This document shows positions 40,997 through 52,400 of a stretch of DNA of 56,601 nucleotides, one piece after another. The DNA comes from Lachnospiraceae bacterium (lineage in GTDB: Bacteria > Bacillota > Clostridia > Lachnospirales > Lachnospiraceae): the NCBI GenBank assembly GCA_021202335.1, contig JAJQDE010000054.1, forward strand, positions 1-56,601, in the 5' to 3' direction. The translations under genes and the position numbers were made by a program. Every line of letters starts with the position of its first letter. The first letter of the stretch is position 1. The notes beneath the pieces were generated by a model. It did not search any database. It was not told where the DNA came from and saw nothing but the letters and a program-made list of their open reading frames with translations.

Positions 40997-43561
40997 ATGA
41001 GTATTGTAGAAAAAGTATTTGGTACACACAGCGACCGTGAGCTTCGCAGGATAGAGCCTATTGTGAAAAAGATAGAGAGCTATCGCGAGCAGATGGGGAA
41101 GCTTACCGACGATGAGCTGCGGGCAAAGACTGCCGACTTCAAAAAAAGAGTGTCTGAGGGGACAAGCCTTGACGATATTCTGCCGGAGGCGTATGCGGTT
41201 GTCCGCGAGGGCGCGAAGCGTGTACTGCATCAGGAGCATTACAGGGTGCAGCTGATCGGCGGCATTATTCTTCATCAGGGACGTATCGCAGAGATGAAAA
41301 CAGGTGAAGGTAAGACGCAGACCGCGCTTTTGCCGGCATATCTGAACGCATTGGAGGGAAAGGGAGTCCATGTTGTCACGGTGAATGACTACCTTGCAAA
41401 GCGTGACGCCGAGTGGATGGGACAGGTGCATGAATTTTTGGGCTTGAAGGTCGGCGTGGTTTTAAATGATATGAAGCCGGAGGAGCGGCGCGAGGCTTAC
41501 GCCTGCGATATCACCTATGTCACGAACAACGAGCTGGGCTTTGACTATCTGCGTGACAATATGGTTATATATAAGGAACAGCTTGTGCTGCGCGATCTGC
41601 ATTATGCCATTATCGACGAGGTCGACTCGGTTCTGATTGATGAGGCGAGAACGCCGCTTATCATTTCAGGGCAGAGCAGCAAGTCGACAAAGCTTTATGA
41701 GGTGTGCGATATTTTGGCAAGGCAGCTCAAGCGCGGTGAGGATGTTCCCGAGATGACAAAAATGGATTTTGTCATGGGCATTGAGCAGGAGGAATCGGGA
41801 GATTTCATTGTCAACGAGAAGGATAAAATAGTGAACCTCACGGCGGCGGGCGTGGAGAAGGTTGAAAAATTCTTTCAGATAGAAAACCTTGCAGACCCCG
41901 AGAACCTTGAGATACAGCACAATATTATCCTTGCGCTCAGGGCGCACAATCTCATGTTCCGCGATCAGGATTACGTGGTGAAGGACGATCAGGTATTGAT
42001 TGTCGATGAGTTTACGGGACGTATCATGCCCGGACGCCGTTATTCTGACGGGCTTCATCAGGCGATTGAGGCGAAGGAGCATGTCAAGGTAAAGCGCGAG
42101 AGCAAGACGCTTGCAACGATTACCTTCCAAAATTTCTTTAACAAGTTTGATAAAAAATGCGGCATGACCGGTACGGCGCAGACAGAGGAAAAGGAGTTCC
42201 GCGATATTTACGGAATGGATGTTGTGGCAATTCCGACGAACAAGCCCGTCATAAGGGTGGACAGCCAGGATAGCGTGTACAAGACAAGAAAGGAAAAGCT
42301 TAGCGCGATTGTGAGCGCGGTTGAGCAGGCGCACTTGACAGGGCAGCCCGTGCTTGTCGGCACGATTACCATTGACGCCAGCGAGGAGCTTAGCAAAATG
42401 CTCACGAAGCGCGGCATACCGCACAAGGTATTGAACGCGAAGTTCCATGAGCTTGAGGCGGAAATCGTGGCGGACGCAGGCCAGCACGGCGCAGTAACCA
42501 TCGCTACGAACATGGCAGGACGAGGCACGGATATTAAGCTGGATGAGGAAGCAAGGGCGGCAGGCGGTCTTATGATTATCGGTACGGAGCGGCACGAGTC
42601 AAGGCGTATCGACAATCAGCTCAGAGGACGTTCGGGACGTCAGGGCGACCCCGGAATGTCGCGGTTTTATATTTCGCTTGAGGACGACCTGATGCGTCTG
42701 TTTGGCTCGGAGCGTCTGATAAACATGTTTAATGCGCTCGGAATCCCTGAGGGACAGGAGATTGAGCACAAGATGCTCACAAGCGCCATCGAGAATGCGC
42801 AGAAGAAGATAGAGAACAACAACTTCGGTATCAGAAAGAATCTTCTTGAGTACGACCAGGTCATGAACGAGCAGAGGGAAATCATTTATGAGGAGCGGCG
42901 CCGAGTGCTGAACGGCGAGAGCATGAGGGACTTTATCTATAAAATGATTGTGGATATTGTCGAAAGCTCGGTAGATACCGCGATAAATGATGACCTGGAG
43001 CCTGAGGAGTGGGATTTAAGGGAATTGAACGCGCGTTTGCTTCCCATTGTGCCGCTGCAGCCCGTGACGGTGGAGCGTATCACTAAAAAGACGAAAAACG
43101 GCGTGAAGCATCAGCTCAAGGAAGAAGCCGTCAAGCTCTATGAGAGCAAGGAGGCGGAGTTCCCCGAGCCTGAAAATATCCGTGAGATTGAGCGCGTAAT
43201 TTTATTGAAGGTCATTGACCGTAAGTGGATGGACCATATTGACGATATGGAGCAGCTTCGTCAGGGCGTGGGTCTGCAGGCTTACGGACAGAAAAATCCT
43301 CTCGTGGAATATAAAATGAGCGGCTACGACATGTTTGACGCGATGATTGCGAGCATGAAGCAGGACACGGTGCGTCTGCAGCTCCATGTGAAGGTAGATC
43401 AGAAGGTAGAACGTGAGGAGGTTGCAAAGGTTACGGGCACGAACAAGGAGGATACTGCCCAAAAGGGACCGGTAAGGAAAGAGGCAAGGATTTATCCGAA
43501 CGACCCGTGTCCGTGCGGAAGCGGCAAAAAGTATAAGGTATGCTGCGGCAGAAATTCGTAA
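40997..43561 (+). CDS. secA: Preprotein translocase ATPase SecA
   Basis: Motor of the general secretion pathway at the membrane. The 854-residue product has Walker [27 protein letters not shown] (DEAD-type box), [20 protein letters not shown], and the C-terminal zinc tail [24 protein letters not shown] at 40997 follows TTGGAG by six bases. It exports the lipoproteins and surface proteins in this window, among others. prfB follows after 32 bases, a common order in Firmicutes. Confidence 0.97.
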   Translation: MSIVEKVFGTHSDRELRRIEPIVKKIESYREQMGKLTDDELRAKTADFKKRVSEGTSLDDILPEAYAVVREGAKRVLHQEHYRVQLIGGIILHQGRIAEMKTGEGKTQTALLPAYLNALEGKGVHVVTVNDYLAKRDAEWMGQVHEFLGLKVGVVLNDMKPEERREAYACDITYVTNNELGFDYLRDNMVIYKEQLVLRDLHYAIIDEVDSVLIDEARTPLIISGQSSKSTKLYEVCDILARQLKRGEDVPEMTKMDFVMGIEQEESGDFIVNEKDKIVNLTAAGVEKVEKFFQIENLADPENLEIQHNIILALRAHNLMFRDQDYVVKDDQVLIVDEFTGRIMPGRRYSDGLHQAIEAKEHVKVKRESKTLATITFQNFFNKFDKKCGMTGTAQTEEKEFRDIYGMDVVAIPTNKPVIRVDSQDSVYKTRKEKLSAIVSAVEQAHLTGQPVLVGTITIDASEELSKMLTKRGIPHKVLNAKFHELEAEIVADAGQHGAVTIATNMAGRGTDIKLDEEARAAGGLMIIGTERHESRRIDNQLRGRSGRQGDPGMSRFYISLEDDLMRLFGSERLINMFNALGIPEGQEIEHKMLTSAIENAQKKIENNNFGIRKNLLEYDQVMNEQREIIYEERRRVLNGESMRDFIYKMIVDIVESSVDTAINDDLEPEEWDLRELNARLLPIVPLQPVTVERITKKTKNGVKHQLKEEAVKLYESKEAEFPEPENIREIERVILLKVIDRKWMDHIDDMEQLRQGVGLQAYGQKNPLVEYKMSGYDMFDAMIASMKQDTVRLQLHVKVDQKVEREEVAKVTGTNKEDTAQKGPVRKEARIYPNDPCPCGSGKKYKVCCGRNS

Positions 43562-43593
43562 ATAAAATATACATCAAAAAGGTGGTGAACGCA

Positions 43594-44707
43594 ATGGTAG
43601 AGCTCGACCAAATGAAACAGGAGCTGCAGACCTATGAAAGTCCATTAGCGGAAGTGAGGGATTCACTTTGACCTTGCGGGCAAAGTGAAACGCATAGAGG
43701 AGCTTGAGCGTGAGATGGAGGCTCCCGGCTTTTGGGACGACCCCGACCGTTCAAACGGACAAATGAAGGAGCTTAAGCAGCTAAAGGGCACGGTGGACGA
43801 GTGCAACGGACTGCAAACGCAGTATGAGGATATCGAAACGCTGATTGAGATGGGCTATGAGTCTGAGGATGCGGAGCTTATTCCTGAAATCAGCGAGGAG
43901 CTTAAGCGTTTTGAAGATGCTTTTGAAGCGCTTCGCATACGCACGCTGCTTTCGGAGGAGTATGACAGGTGCAATGCCATACTGAAGCTGAACGCGGGCG
44001 CGGGCGGCACCGAGAGCTGCGACTGGGCAGGCATGCTTGACCGGATGTACACAAGATGGGCGGAGCGTAAGGGCTTTTCCATCGAGGTGCTGGATTATCT
44101 GGACGGTGATGAGGCGGGCATAAAATCCGTCACCTTTCAGGTAAACGGCGAAAATGCCTACGGATATCTGAAATCGGAGAAGGGCGTTCACAGGCTTGTG
44201 CGCATATCGCCGTTTAACGCGCAGGGAAAGCGCCAAACCTCGTTTGTGTCGCTTGACGTTATGCCGGATATTGAGGAGGATTTGGACGTTGAAATCAATG
44301 AGGACGACCTTCGTATTGATACCTACCGCAGCAGCGGCGCGGGCGGTCAGCATATCAACAAGACCTCGTCGGCAATCCGTATTACGCATATCCCCACGGG
44401 AACGGTAGTGCAGTGCCAAAACGAGCGCTCGCAGTTCCAAAATAAGGATAAGGCGATGCAGATGCTGAAGGCTAAGCTGTTTCTGCTTAAAAAAGAGGCA
44501 AATGCCGAAAAGCTCTCCGATATACGCGGCGAGGTAAAGGAAATAGGCTGGGGAAATCAAATCCGTTCCTATGTCATGCAGCCATACACGATGGTTAAGG
44601 ACCACAGGACGGGCTTTGAGTCCGGAAATGTGGACGCCGTTATGGACGGCAGCCTGGACGGCTTTATTAACGCATATCTGAAATGGAAAAGCGCGGAAAG
44701 CGAGTAG
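43594..44707 (+). CDS. prfB: Peptide chain release factor 2, with programmed +1 frameshift
   Basis: Terminates translation at UGA and UAA. The first 25 codons (43594-43668) end at an in-frame TGA (43669-43671); a +1 shift at CTT-TGA-C continues as DLAGKVKRIEELE in the frame that stays open to 44707, giving about 370 residues. The stimulatory GAGGG (43656-43660) lies five bases before CTT. Also seen are the anticodon-like SPF motif (RISPFNAQ) and the catalytic GGQ in GAGGQHIN. The shift is the known autoregulatory device of bacterial RF2: low RF2 lets the ribosome shift and make more. Confidence 0.97.
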
Positions 44708-44728
44708 GGGCTTCAATCCTGTGCATAA

Positions 44729-44759
44729 AAAAGTGAATGCCGTTTCGGCATTCACTTTT
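44729..44759. terminator. Bidirectional terminator between prfB and the DUF975 gene
   Basis: AAGTGAATGCCG (44731-44742) pairs with CGGCATTCACTT (44746-44757); flanking A's and T's extend it and serve both strands of this convergent junction. Confidence 0.9.
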
Positions 44760-44797
44760 ACATATTTATTAAAGGAACCGTCTCGCACTGCCTTTAA

Positions 44798-45592
44798 TCA
44801 GATATTATGGTTTCTTACTGCCATTATATCCAAATAGAAGTTGGCGCTCGTCATATGCATATATGGGAGCACCCATATCAGGGCAATTCCGCAGGTGAGC
44901 ATGCTTAAAAGCAGGAGCGGGATAAAGCTTATCTGCAAAGTAAGATAGCGCAGCTTGTTCCCGCGCATGACCTCTGCGCTTGTCTTTAGGATTGACATGA
45001 CGCTCCGGTCGGGAAAATCGAGCATCAGATAATACGCAGGCATAAACACCAGCTTGATTAGAAAAGCCGCAAGTATACAGCAGATTGCCAGCGAATAATA
45101 GGACATCAGAATACTGTAATATATATTGTAAAATTCCATCATTTCGTTAATTGTGGTGCTTTCCGTAATCTCCGGAAGCATCAGGTCGGTGGTATTTAAA
45201 AGCTGCATATTCATTATGTCGCAGGGTATGAGGCAGATAGAGTCAATCAGCGTAAACAGGAAGCCGAGCTTTAGCGCGTCCGTCAGATTGTTTTTATAGC
45301 CGTGCAGCAGGTCGTTCATCTGCGAGGGCATGCTGCAGGCGCTTTTTAAATAAATCAGGCTTGCGCCGACCTGCATAACTGACAGAATAATCTGTATGAT
45401 GAACGCGATAACATAATTAACGGTATAGCCCGCCGCTGATGTAACCGACACAACGGACGAAAGCTGCGTTACAAAAAAGGAAATCAGAGCGGGAATAAGC
45501 ACTGCCCCGATTAACAGACCAAAGCGCCCGGACATTTGCGCCCGCGCAAGATATTTTAGCTCCGCGCGGCTTTTGTATTGTGATTGTCCCAT
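44798..45592 (-). CDS. DUF975 membrane protein
   Basis: 264 residues with five to six predicted membrane segments and the DUF975 start pattern (SRAELKYLARAQMSGRFGLLIGAVLI) and the segment YKNNLTDALKLGFLFTLID. The family is widespread in Firmicutes; function unknown. A GGGGG run lies just before the ATG. It is transcribed away from tex and toward the bidirectional terminator. Confidence 0.85.
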   Translation of the reverse strand: MGQSQYKSRAELKYLARAQMSGRFGLLIGAVLIPALISFFVTQLSSVVSVTSAAGYTVNYVIAFIIQIILSVMQVGASLIYLKSACSMPSQMNDLLHGYKNNLTDALKLGFLFTLIDSICLIPCDIMNMQLLNTTDLMLPEITESTTINEMMEFYNIYYSILMSYYSLAICCILAAFLIKLVFMPAYYLMLDFPDRSVMSILKTSAEVMRGNKLRYLTLQISFIPLLLLSMLTCGIALIWVLPYMHMTSANFYLDIMAVRNHNI

Positions 45593-45672
45593 AAAAATCC
45601 CCCATTCTTTTTATATAATTTTTATATAGTATAGCATGCCCGCCGGGATTAAACAATGAAAATAAAATTAAA

Positions 45673-45745
45673 CAATTTGTGCCAGAGCGTCACAAATTGC
45701 CTTGATGGCGTCTTTCGCGTAAAACGCTCCGGAAGGAGGAATTAC
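45673..45745 (+). repeat. Stem-loop leader element, copy D (class 1, short), before tex
   Basis: Hairpin 1 is absent. Hairpin 2 has 9-bp arms (45673-45681 and 45691-45699) with loop CCAGAGCGT (45682-45690), which pairs at 8 of 9 positions with ACGCTCCGG (45724-45732). TTGATGGC follows hairpin 2, hairpin 3 is missing, and the GCGT-AAA-ACGC hairpin (45717-45727) is present. The Shine-Dalgarno AAGGAGG comes next. Confidence 0.7.
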
Positions 45746-48106
45746 ATGGATATTATTTTAAAACTAAAGGAAGAGCTTAACATAGAAAAATGGCAGGCGG
45801 AGGCGGCGATAAAGCTGATTGACGAGGGAAATACCATTCCCTTCATATCAAGATACCGCAAGGAGGCGACAGGCTCCCTGAATGACGAAACGCTGCGAAA
45901 TCTGTATGAAAGGCTGGGCTATCTGCGAAACCTTGAGGAGAAAAAGGAGCAGGTGCTTGGAAGCATAGAGGAGCAGGGCATGCTCACCGATGAGCTTAAG
46001 GAAAAAATCCTTGCGGCGGAAACAATGGTGGCAGTGGAGGATTTGTACCGCCCGTACAGACCAAAGCGAAAGACAAGGGCGAGCGTGGCAAAGGAAAAGG
46101 GGCTTGACGCTCTTGCGGAGATTATTCTTGCGCAGGAAACGGATAAGCCTCTGATTGAGGAGGCAGAGCCTTTTGTAAATGAGGAGCGGGAAGTAAAGAA
46201 CGTGAAGGAGGCGCTTCAGGGCGCGATGGACATTATCGCGGAGCAGATATCGGACAATGCCGATTACCGGACATATATCCGCGAAGCGTCCTATGAGGAG
46301 GGCAGGCTTACAAGCCATGCAAAGGACGAAAAAGCGCAGAGCGTCTATGAAATGTACTATGATTTTGAGGAGCCCGTGAGCAAGGTGGCAGGTCACAGAG
46401 TGCTTGCCATTAACCGCGGCGAGAATGAAAAAATACTCACGGTGAAAATCGAAGCGCCGACAGAGCGCATCATACGCTTCCTTGAAACAAAGGTGATTAC
46501 AGGGGAGAACGAAAATACCGCGCCCGCGCTTCGTGAGGCAGTAAGGGACAGCTATGAAAGGCTGATAGCGCCGGCAATCGAGCGAGACATCAGAAACGAG
46601 CTTACACAAAAGGCGGAGGACGGCGCAATTTCCGTATTCGGCAAGAATCTGGAGCAGCTTTTGATGCAGCCGCCGATTACCGGAAAGGTAGTGCTGGGGT
46701 GGGACCCCGCTTTCAGAACCGGCTGTAAGCTTGCGGTTGTCGACGCCACGGGAAAGGTGCTTGACACAAAGGTGATTTATCCCACTGCGCCTCAAAACAA
46801 GGTGGAGGAGTCAAAAAGAGAGCTGAAAAAGCTGATTGCCAAATACCATGTGGATTTGATTTCCGTGGGAAACGGGACCGCTTCAAGGGAATCGGAGCAG
46901 GTCATAGTGGAGCTTATCAAGGAGCTTGACGAGCCGCTGCAGTACGTGATAGTAAACGAGGCGGGGGCATCAGTGTATTCCGCGAGTAAGCTTGCCACGG
47001 AGGAGTTCCCCAATTTTGACGTGGGACAGAGGAGCGCGGCTTCCATCGCGAGGCGGCTTCAGGATCCGCTGGCGGAGCTTGTGAAAATAGACCCGAAGTC
47101 CATCGGCGTAGGACAGTATCAGCACGACATGAATCAGAAAAAGCTGAGCGAGGCGCTCAACGGAGTGGTGGAGGATTCCGTCAATAAGGTCGGAGTGGAT
47201 TTGAACACGGCTTCCGCATCACTTCTGGAATATATATCGGGCATTAGCAAGACCATTGCGAGGAATATCGTTGATTACCGCGAAGCCAACGGACGGTTTA
47301 CAAACAGAAAGCAGCTTTTGAAGGTGGCAAAGCTCGGACAGAAGGCGTATGAACAGTGCGCGGGATTTATGAGGATTGCGGACGGCGACAATCCGCTTGA
47401 CGCGACAAGCGTGCATCCGGAGTCCTATGATGCGGTCGTGAAGCTTTTGGAGAAGCTTGGCATGTCGATGGAGGATGTAAGGAAGCTCCAAAAGGACGCG
47501 GCTGCCTCGAAAAATACGAGGGCTAAGGCACCAAAGCCGCAAAAAAATGCCAAAAAGAAGAATATCGTTATCCGCAATACCAACACGGCAATGGGAAAGG
47601 CGCTTGCCGCAGCTATGGGACAGCTTGCGGATATGCCGGAGGACGGTATGACGGAGAAGGAAGGAAAAAGCGGCACGGATGTCAGAAATGAGCCGGCGGC
47701 GGGAGGTCTTGAGAAGCGTGTGAGGGATAAGGCAAAAATGGCGCAGGAGCTTGGGATTGGCGAGATTACGCTCACTGATATTCTGCATGAGCTTGAAAAG
47801 CCCGCAAGGGACCCGCGCGAGGATATGCCGAGACCGATTTTGAGAAGCGATGTTATGGACATGAAGGATTTAAAGCCCGGCATGATTTTGAAGGGAACGG
47901 TCAGAAACGTCATTGATTTTGGCGTGTTTGTGGATATCGGCGTTCATCAGGACGGGCTTGTACATATTTCCCAAATTACCGAACGGTTTATAAAGCATCC
48001 GCTTGAGGCGGTCAGCGTCGGCGACATCGTGGACGTAAAGGTTTTGGATGTGGATTTGGCAAAGAAAAGGATATCGCTTACCATGCGCCTTGACGGGAAA
48101 ATGTGA
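45746..48106 (+). CDS. tex: Tex-family RNA-binding transcription accessory protein
   Basis: Nucleic-acid-binding protein of the Tex/Spt6 group, thought to act in transcription or RNA metabolism. The 786-residue product has the Tex N-terminal domain, a YqgF-like segment (VLGWDPAFRTGCKLAVVDATGKVL), helix-hairpin-helix motifs (VGVDLNTASASLLEYISGI) and a C-terminal S1 domain (GTVRNVIDFGVFVDIGVHQDGLVHIS). It is longer than the usual 710-730 residues because of a Lys-rich insert of about 80 residues (near 590-680) before the S1 domain. ATG at 45746 follows AAGGAGG by six bases; an in-frame ATG at 45656 lies before stem-loop element D. Confidence 0.94.
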   Translation: MDIILKLKEELNIEKWQAEAAIKLIDEGNTIPFISRYRKEATGSLNDETLRNLYERLGYLRNLEEKKEQVLGSIEEQGMLTDELKEKILAAETMVAVEDLYRPYRPKRKTRASVAKEKGLDALAEIILAQETDKPLIEEAEPFVNEEREVKNVKEALQGAMDIIAEQISDNADYRTYIREASYEEGRLTSHAKDEKAQSVYEMYYDFEEPVSKVAGHRVLAINRGENEKILTVKIEAPTERIIRFLETKVITGENENTAPALREAVRDSYERLIAPAIERDIRNELTQKAEDGAISVFGKNLEQLLMQPPITGKVVLGWDPAFRTGCKLAVVDATGKVLDTKVIYPTAPQNKVEESKRELKKLIAKYHVDLISVGNGTASRESEQVIVELIKELDEPLQYVIVNEAGASVYSASKLATEEFPNFDVGQRSAASIARRLQDPLAELVKIDPKSIGVGQYQHDMNQKKLSEALNGVVEDSVNKVGVDLNTASASLLEYISGISKTIARNIVDYREANGRFTNRKQLLKVAKLGQKAYEQCAGFMRIADGDNPLDATSVHPESYDAVVKLLEKLGMSMEDVRKLQKDAAASKNTRAKAPKPQKNAKKKNIVIRNTNTAMGKALAAAMGQLADMPEDGMTEKEGKSGTDVRNEPAAGGLEKRVRDKAKMAQELGIGEITLTDILHELEKPARDPREDMPRPILRSDVMDMKDLKPGMILKGTVRNVIDFGVFVDIGVHQDGLVHISQITERFIKHPLEAVSVGDIVDVKVLDVDLAKKRISLTMRLDGKM

Positions 48107-48135
48107 AATTCGTTTTAGAATTTTTAATTTCCCTA

Positions 48136-48164
48136 TTGAACATCATATAAATCTGTGCTATAAT
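48136..48164 (+). promoter_or_regulatory. ribU promoter
   Basis: TTGAAC (48136-48141), 17-base spacer, TATAAT (48159-48164). Transcription would start about 17 bases before the FMN riboswitch. Confidence 0.85.
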
Positions 48165-48187
48165 AGTGTCTGTAAATAAATAAGGAA

Positions 48188-48324
48188 ATTCTTCGGGGCA
48201 GGGTGAAATTCCCTACCGGCGGTATAGTCCGCGACCCGTATTTGCGCAATGGAAAAGACGCGTTAAATGCGGCTGATATGGTGAAATTCCATAACCGACA
48301 GTAAAGTCTGGATGAGAGAAGAAT
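48188..48324 (+). promoter_or_regulatory. FMN riboswitch (RFN element)
   Basis: The conserved RFN parts are all present: GGGGCAGGGTGAAATTCCC, TACCGGCGGT, the variable stem, GGTGAAATTCC, and ACCGACAGTAAAGTCTGGATGAGAGAAGA. The closing stem is ATTCTTC (48188-48194) with GAAGAAT (48318-48324). FMN binding would stop expression of ribU through the terminator at 48378. Confidence 0.97.
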
Positions 48325-48377
48325 GGTATTTTTTGAATGATGTTTTGCGCATGATGCGCGGATTTGGAAAGGTATCA

Positions 48378-48409
48378 CCCCCGAATATTTTATATATTCG
48401 GGGGTTTTT
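48378..48409 (+). terminator. Riboswitch expression-platform terminator
   Basis: CCCCCGAATAT (48378-48388) pairs with ATATTCGGGGG (48394-48404), followed by TTTTT. It sits between the FMN aptamer and ribU. Confidence 0.92.
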
Positions 48410-48438
48410 GGCTTTTCCGGAAGAATTGGAGGAAGAAA

Positions 48439-49206
48439 ATGAATCAATTTATTACGAACATTATGGAAAATGTAACCTTTGTGCTGGAATTTGTGGCTCT
48501 TGTGGCGGTGCTTGTTGTCATTGCGGTGGCTGCTGAAAAGCTCATAGCAAGGAAGAACGGTGTGGAGGGAAAAATCCTGACTACCAGGAAAACGGCAATG
48601 ATAGGCATGTTTTCGGCGATTGCCGGCGTTTTGATGACAATTGAATTTCCGGTGCCGTTTGCGCCGTCGTTTTACGGAATTGACGCAAGCGAGCTTCCCG
48701 TGCTGATATGCGGCTTTGCGTTCGGTCCCGTGGCAGGTGTGCTGACGGAGTTCTTAAAGATTGTCATTAAGCTGTTTTTCAAGCCCACGTCGACGGCGTT
48801 TGTGGGAGAGCTTGCGAACTTTTGCGTGGGCTGCGCGCTGATTTTGCCGGCAACGGTTATCTATCAGATTAAAAAGAAAAAGCTTACGGCGATTATCGCG
48901 TGTGTGACAGGCACTCTGATCATGACTGTATTCGGCACGCTCTTCAATGCGGGGTATCTTCTGCCGACCTTTGCGGTCATATACGGCATGCCGCTTGACG
49001 CGATTATCGGCATGGGTACCGCGCTCAACGCCAATGTCACCAATGTATTCACCTTTGTGGCATTCTGCGTGGCTCCGTTAAATCTTTTGAAGGGAGCCGT
49101 GGTGTCGGTGCTGACCTTCGTGCTGTATAAGCCTTTAAGCCCCATTTTAAAGGCGTCCTATGACGGTGCGTCGGCCGGCAGGTCGAAAAAAACAAAGCAG
49201 ATATAG
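48439..49206 (+). CDS. ribU: Riboflavin ECF transporter S component RibU
   Basis: Substrate-binding membrane subunit of an energy-coupling-factor importer for riboflavin, 255 residues with about six hydrophobic segments. Conserved features include IEFPVPFAPSFYGIDASELPVLICGFAFGP and the ECF-binding region. ATG at 48439 follows GGAGG by six bases; the upstream part of the frame overlaps the terminator. The shared ECF module (EcfA, EcfA', EcfT) is not in the window. The FMN riboswitch confirms the substrate. Confidence 0.95.
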   Translation: MNQFITNIMENVTFVLEFVALVAVLVVIAVAAEKLIARKNGVEGKILTTRKTAMIGMFSAIAGVLMTIEFPVPFAPSFYGIDASELPVLICGFAFGPVAGVLTEFLKIVIKLFFKPTSTAFVGELANFCVGCALILPATVIYQIKKKKLTAIIACVTGTLIMTVFGTLFNAGYLLPTFAVIYGMPLDAIIGMGTALNANVTNVFTFVAFCVAPLNLLKGAVVSVLTFVLYKPLSPILKASYDGASAGRSKKTKQI

Positions 49207-49217
49207 AGATAAAACCT

Positions 49218-49245
49218 TTGAAAAATGTGTCAAATAGGATATAAT
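49218..49245 (+). promoter_or_regulatory. purL promoter
   Basis: TTGAAA (49218-49223), 16-base spacer, TATAAT (49240-49245). The leader to purL is about 190 bases and holds stem-loop element I. No purine riboswitch was recognised. Confidence 0.7.
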
Positions 49246-49378
49246 GAACGCAGGGGCTGCGTTCATCAGCAAGTTTCTGCGAAACTTGCGGTATGCGCAA
49301 AGGGCAGCGCAATAGTTGTGATATAGGGCGAAGCCCGCGAATGAGAGAGTCGCAGGCTCTCGAATGGTGCACGGCGGA
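49244..49378 (+). repeat. Divergent stem-loop leader element, copy I, in the purL leader
   Basis: Hairpin 1: ATGAACGCA/TGCGTTCAT (49244-49252 and 49258-49266). Hairpin 2: GCAAGTTTC/GAAACTTGC (49269-49277 and 49281-49289) with loop TGC. Then TATGCGCAAAGGGCAGCGCA (49292-49311), the class 2 3' part. GGGC-GAA-GCCC (49327-49336) and GAGAG/CTCTC stems follow. The hairpin 2 loop is too short for the pairing seen in G and H, and the purL Shine-Dalgarno lies 117 bases further on. Confidence 0.6.
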
Positions 49379-49441
49379 GTAATTGCGATATAATAAAGAT
49401 TATATCATAAGATTAAGGAAAAGACACGGAGGACTCATTCA

Positions 49442-52400
49442 ATGGGAAATGTTAGGCGGATCTATGTTGAAAAAAAGGATGACTTTGCCGTAAAGGCGCG
49501 GGAGCTTGAGGACGAGCTGAAAAGCTATTTGGGGATTGGCGGACTTGAGAAGGTCAGGGTACTGATACGCTATGATGTGGAAAACATCTCGGATGAGGTT
49601 TTTGAAAAAGCCTGCAAAAGCGTATTTTCGGAGCCGCCCGTCGACGAGCTGTATTTGGAAAGCATCGAAATACCCTCAAATGCCCGCTGCTTTTCGGTGG
49701 AGTATCTGCCGGGGCAGTTTGACCAAAGAGCGGATTCGGCAGTGCAGTGCGTGCAGTTTTTGAAGGAGGACGAGGAGCCGATTATCAGGACTGCGACGAC
49801 ATATCTTTTAATAGGAAATATTTCCGACAGTGACTTTGACAGGATAAAAAGCTATTGCATCAATCCCGTGGATTCCCGGGAAACGGATATGGTAAAGCCG
49901 GAAACGCTGGTTGCGGAATTTGAGGAGCCTGCCGACGTGGCAAGCTTTGACGGCTTTGCGGATATGTCTGAGGAAAAACTAAAGGAGCTTTACGATTCGT
50001 TGGGGCTTGCGATGACCTTTAAGGATTTTCTGCATATTCAGAATTACTTTAAAAACGATGAGCACAGGAACCCGACTGTCACGGAAATAAGGGTGCTTGA
50101 TACATATTGGTCTGACCATTGCCGCCACACAACCTTTTCAACCGAGCTGAAGGACATAAGCTTTGAGGACGGTTATTATACTAAGCCTCTTAAGGCGGCA
50201 TATGAGCAGTATCTTGCGGCGCGAAAGGAGGTTTATGCGGGCAGAAAGGATAAATATGTCTGCCTGATGGACTTAGCGCTCATGGCGATGAAAAAGCTCA
50301 AAAAGGACGGAAAGCTTGAGGACATGGAGAAATCCGATGAGATTAACGCCTGCTCGATTGTTGTCCCGGTGGAGATTGATAAGGAGGACGGGAAAGGCGT
50401 TGTCACGGAGGAGTGGCTTGTAAACTTTAAGAATGAAACACACAACCACCCTACGGAGATAGAACCCTTCGGCGGCGCGGCGACATGCCTGGGCGGAGCA
50501 ATCCGCGACCCGCTTTCAGGGCGTACTTATGGATATCAGGCGATGCGCGTAACGGGCGCGGCAGACCCGACAGTGCCGGTTACGCAGACCATGAAGGGTA
50601 AGCTTCCTCAGAAAAAGCTGGTGCGCGGCGCGGCAAGCGGCTATTCCTCTTATGGAAATCAGATAGGTCTTGCCACGGGATATGTGAAGGAGATATATCA
50701 CCCTGATTATGTGGCAAAGAGAATGGAGATAGGCGCAGTCATGGCGGCGGCGCCGAGAGCGGGCGTTATCCGTGAAACCTCAGATCCCGACGACATTATC
50801 ATTTTGCTCGGCGGGCGCACGGGGCGCGACGGATGCGGAGGCGCGACCGGCTCGTCAAAGGTACACACTACGGCGTCCCTTTCTACCTGCGGAGCTGAGG
50901 TTCAGAAGGGAAACGCACCTACGGAGCGCAAGCTGCAAAGGCTTTTCAGACGCCCGGAGGTAAGCCGGCTTATCAAAAAATGCAATGATTTCGGCGCGGG
51001 CGGAGTGTCCGTCGCCATTGGAGAGCTGGCGGACGGTCTTGTCGTTGACATGGACAAGGTTCCGAAAAAATATGCGGGTCTTGACGGCACGGAGATTGCA
51101 ATTTCGGAGTCACAGGAGAGAATGGCAGTCGTAGTCGACCCTAAGGACGCCGACAAATTCCTTGAATATGCGGCGCAGGAGAACTTAGAGGCGGTAAAGG
51201 TTGCGGTTGTGACTAAGGAGCCGAGGCTTGTGCTGATGTGGAGAGGCAAAAAAGTCGTGGACATTGCAAGGGCGTTCCTCGACACGAACGGCGCGCATCA
51301 GGAAACGGGCGTGAAGGTTGACGCTCCCGCAAAGGATGAAAACTACTTTAACAAATTCGCAATTCCCGGGGTGGCGGACGCGCTTGCGGCAGGAGATGTA
51401 AAGGGTGCAGTGCTTACAACCCTGCACGACTTAAACGTGTGCTCGCAAAAGGGGCTTGTGGAGATGTTTGACTCATCGATTGGAGCGGGCAGCGTGCTGA
51501 TGCCTTACGGCGGTAAATATCAGTTGACGGAAACACAGACAATGGTGGCGAAGCTTCCTGTCCTTAAGGGAAAGACGGACGTCGTGACGATGATGTCCTA
51601 TGGTTTTGACCCGTATCTTTCAAGCTGGAGTCCGTATCATGGGGCAGTGTATGCCGTTACGGAGTCTATGGCAAAGATTGTCGCGGCAGGCGGCGATTAC
51701 GGAAAGATAAGGTTTACCTTCCAGGAGTATTTCAGACGCATGACGGAGGAGCCTTCACGTTGGAGCCAGCCTTTTGCGGCGCTTCTTGGCGCTTACGACG
51801 CTCAACTGGGCTACGGGCTTCCCTCAATCGGCGGCAAGGATTCGATGTCCGGCACCTTCAATGATACGGATGTGCCGCCCACATTGGTGTCCTTTGCGGT
51901 GGATGTGGCAAAGAAGCAGGATATCATTACGCCGGAATTAAAGAACGCGGGCGATAAGCTGGTCGTGGTTGATATACCGAAGAATGAGTATGACCTTCCG
52001 AAGTATGATGAGGTTATGAAGCTGTACGGCGGTGTCGCCAAACTGATTGCCGACGGGGTGATTGCGGCGGCATATGCGCTTGATTCAAAGGGAATTGCGG
52101 CGTCTGCGGCAAAGATGGCGTTTGGAAATCATTTGGGTGTGGAGTTTGACAGCGCCCTGGATGCAAATGAGCTGTTTGCAAACGGCATGGGAAGCATTAT
52201 TGCAGAGGTTTCCAACGACAGGCTTGAGGCGCTTGCGGCAAGCGGAGTGCCTTACAGAACGGCAGGCACGGTGCTTGCTGAAAATGCGGGCTTTATATAT
52301 AAGGATGTGAAGGTGTCTGGGGAGGAAGCGCTTGAGGCATGGACTTCAAAGCTTGAAAGGGTATTCCCCACAAAGGCGGTAAAGGGTGCGCAGCCCGTCG

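Noticed and set aside
43669-43671. prfB as a pseudogene because of the early TGA
   Set aside because: The TGA is part of the known RF2 programmed frameshift site (GAGGG, CTT TGA C), and the frame after the +1 shift encodes intact RF2.
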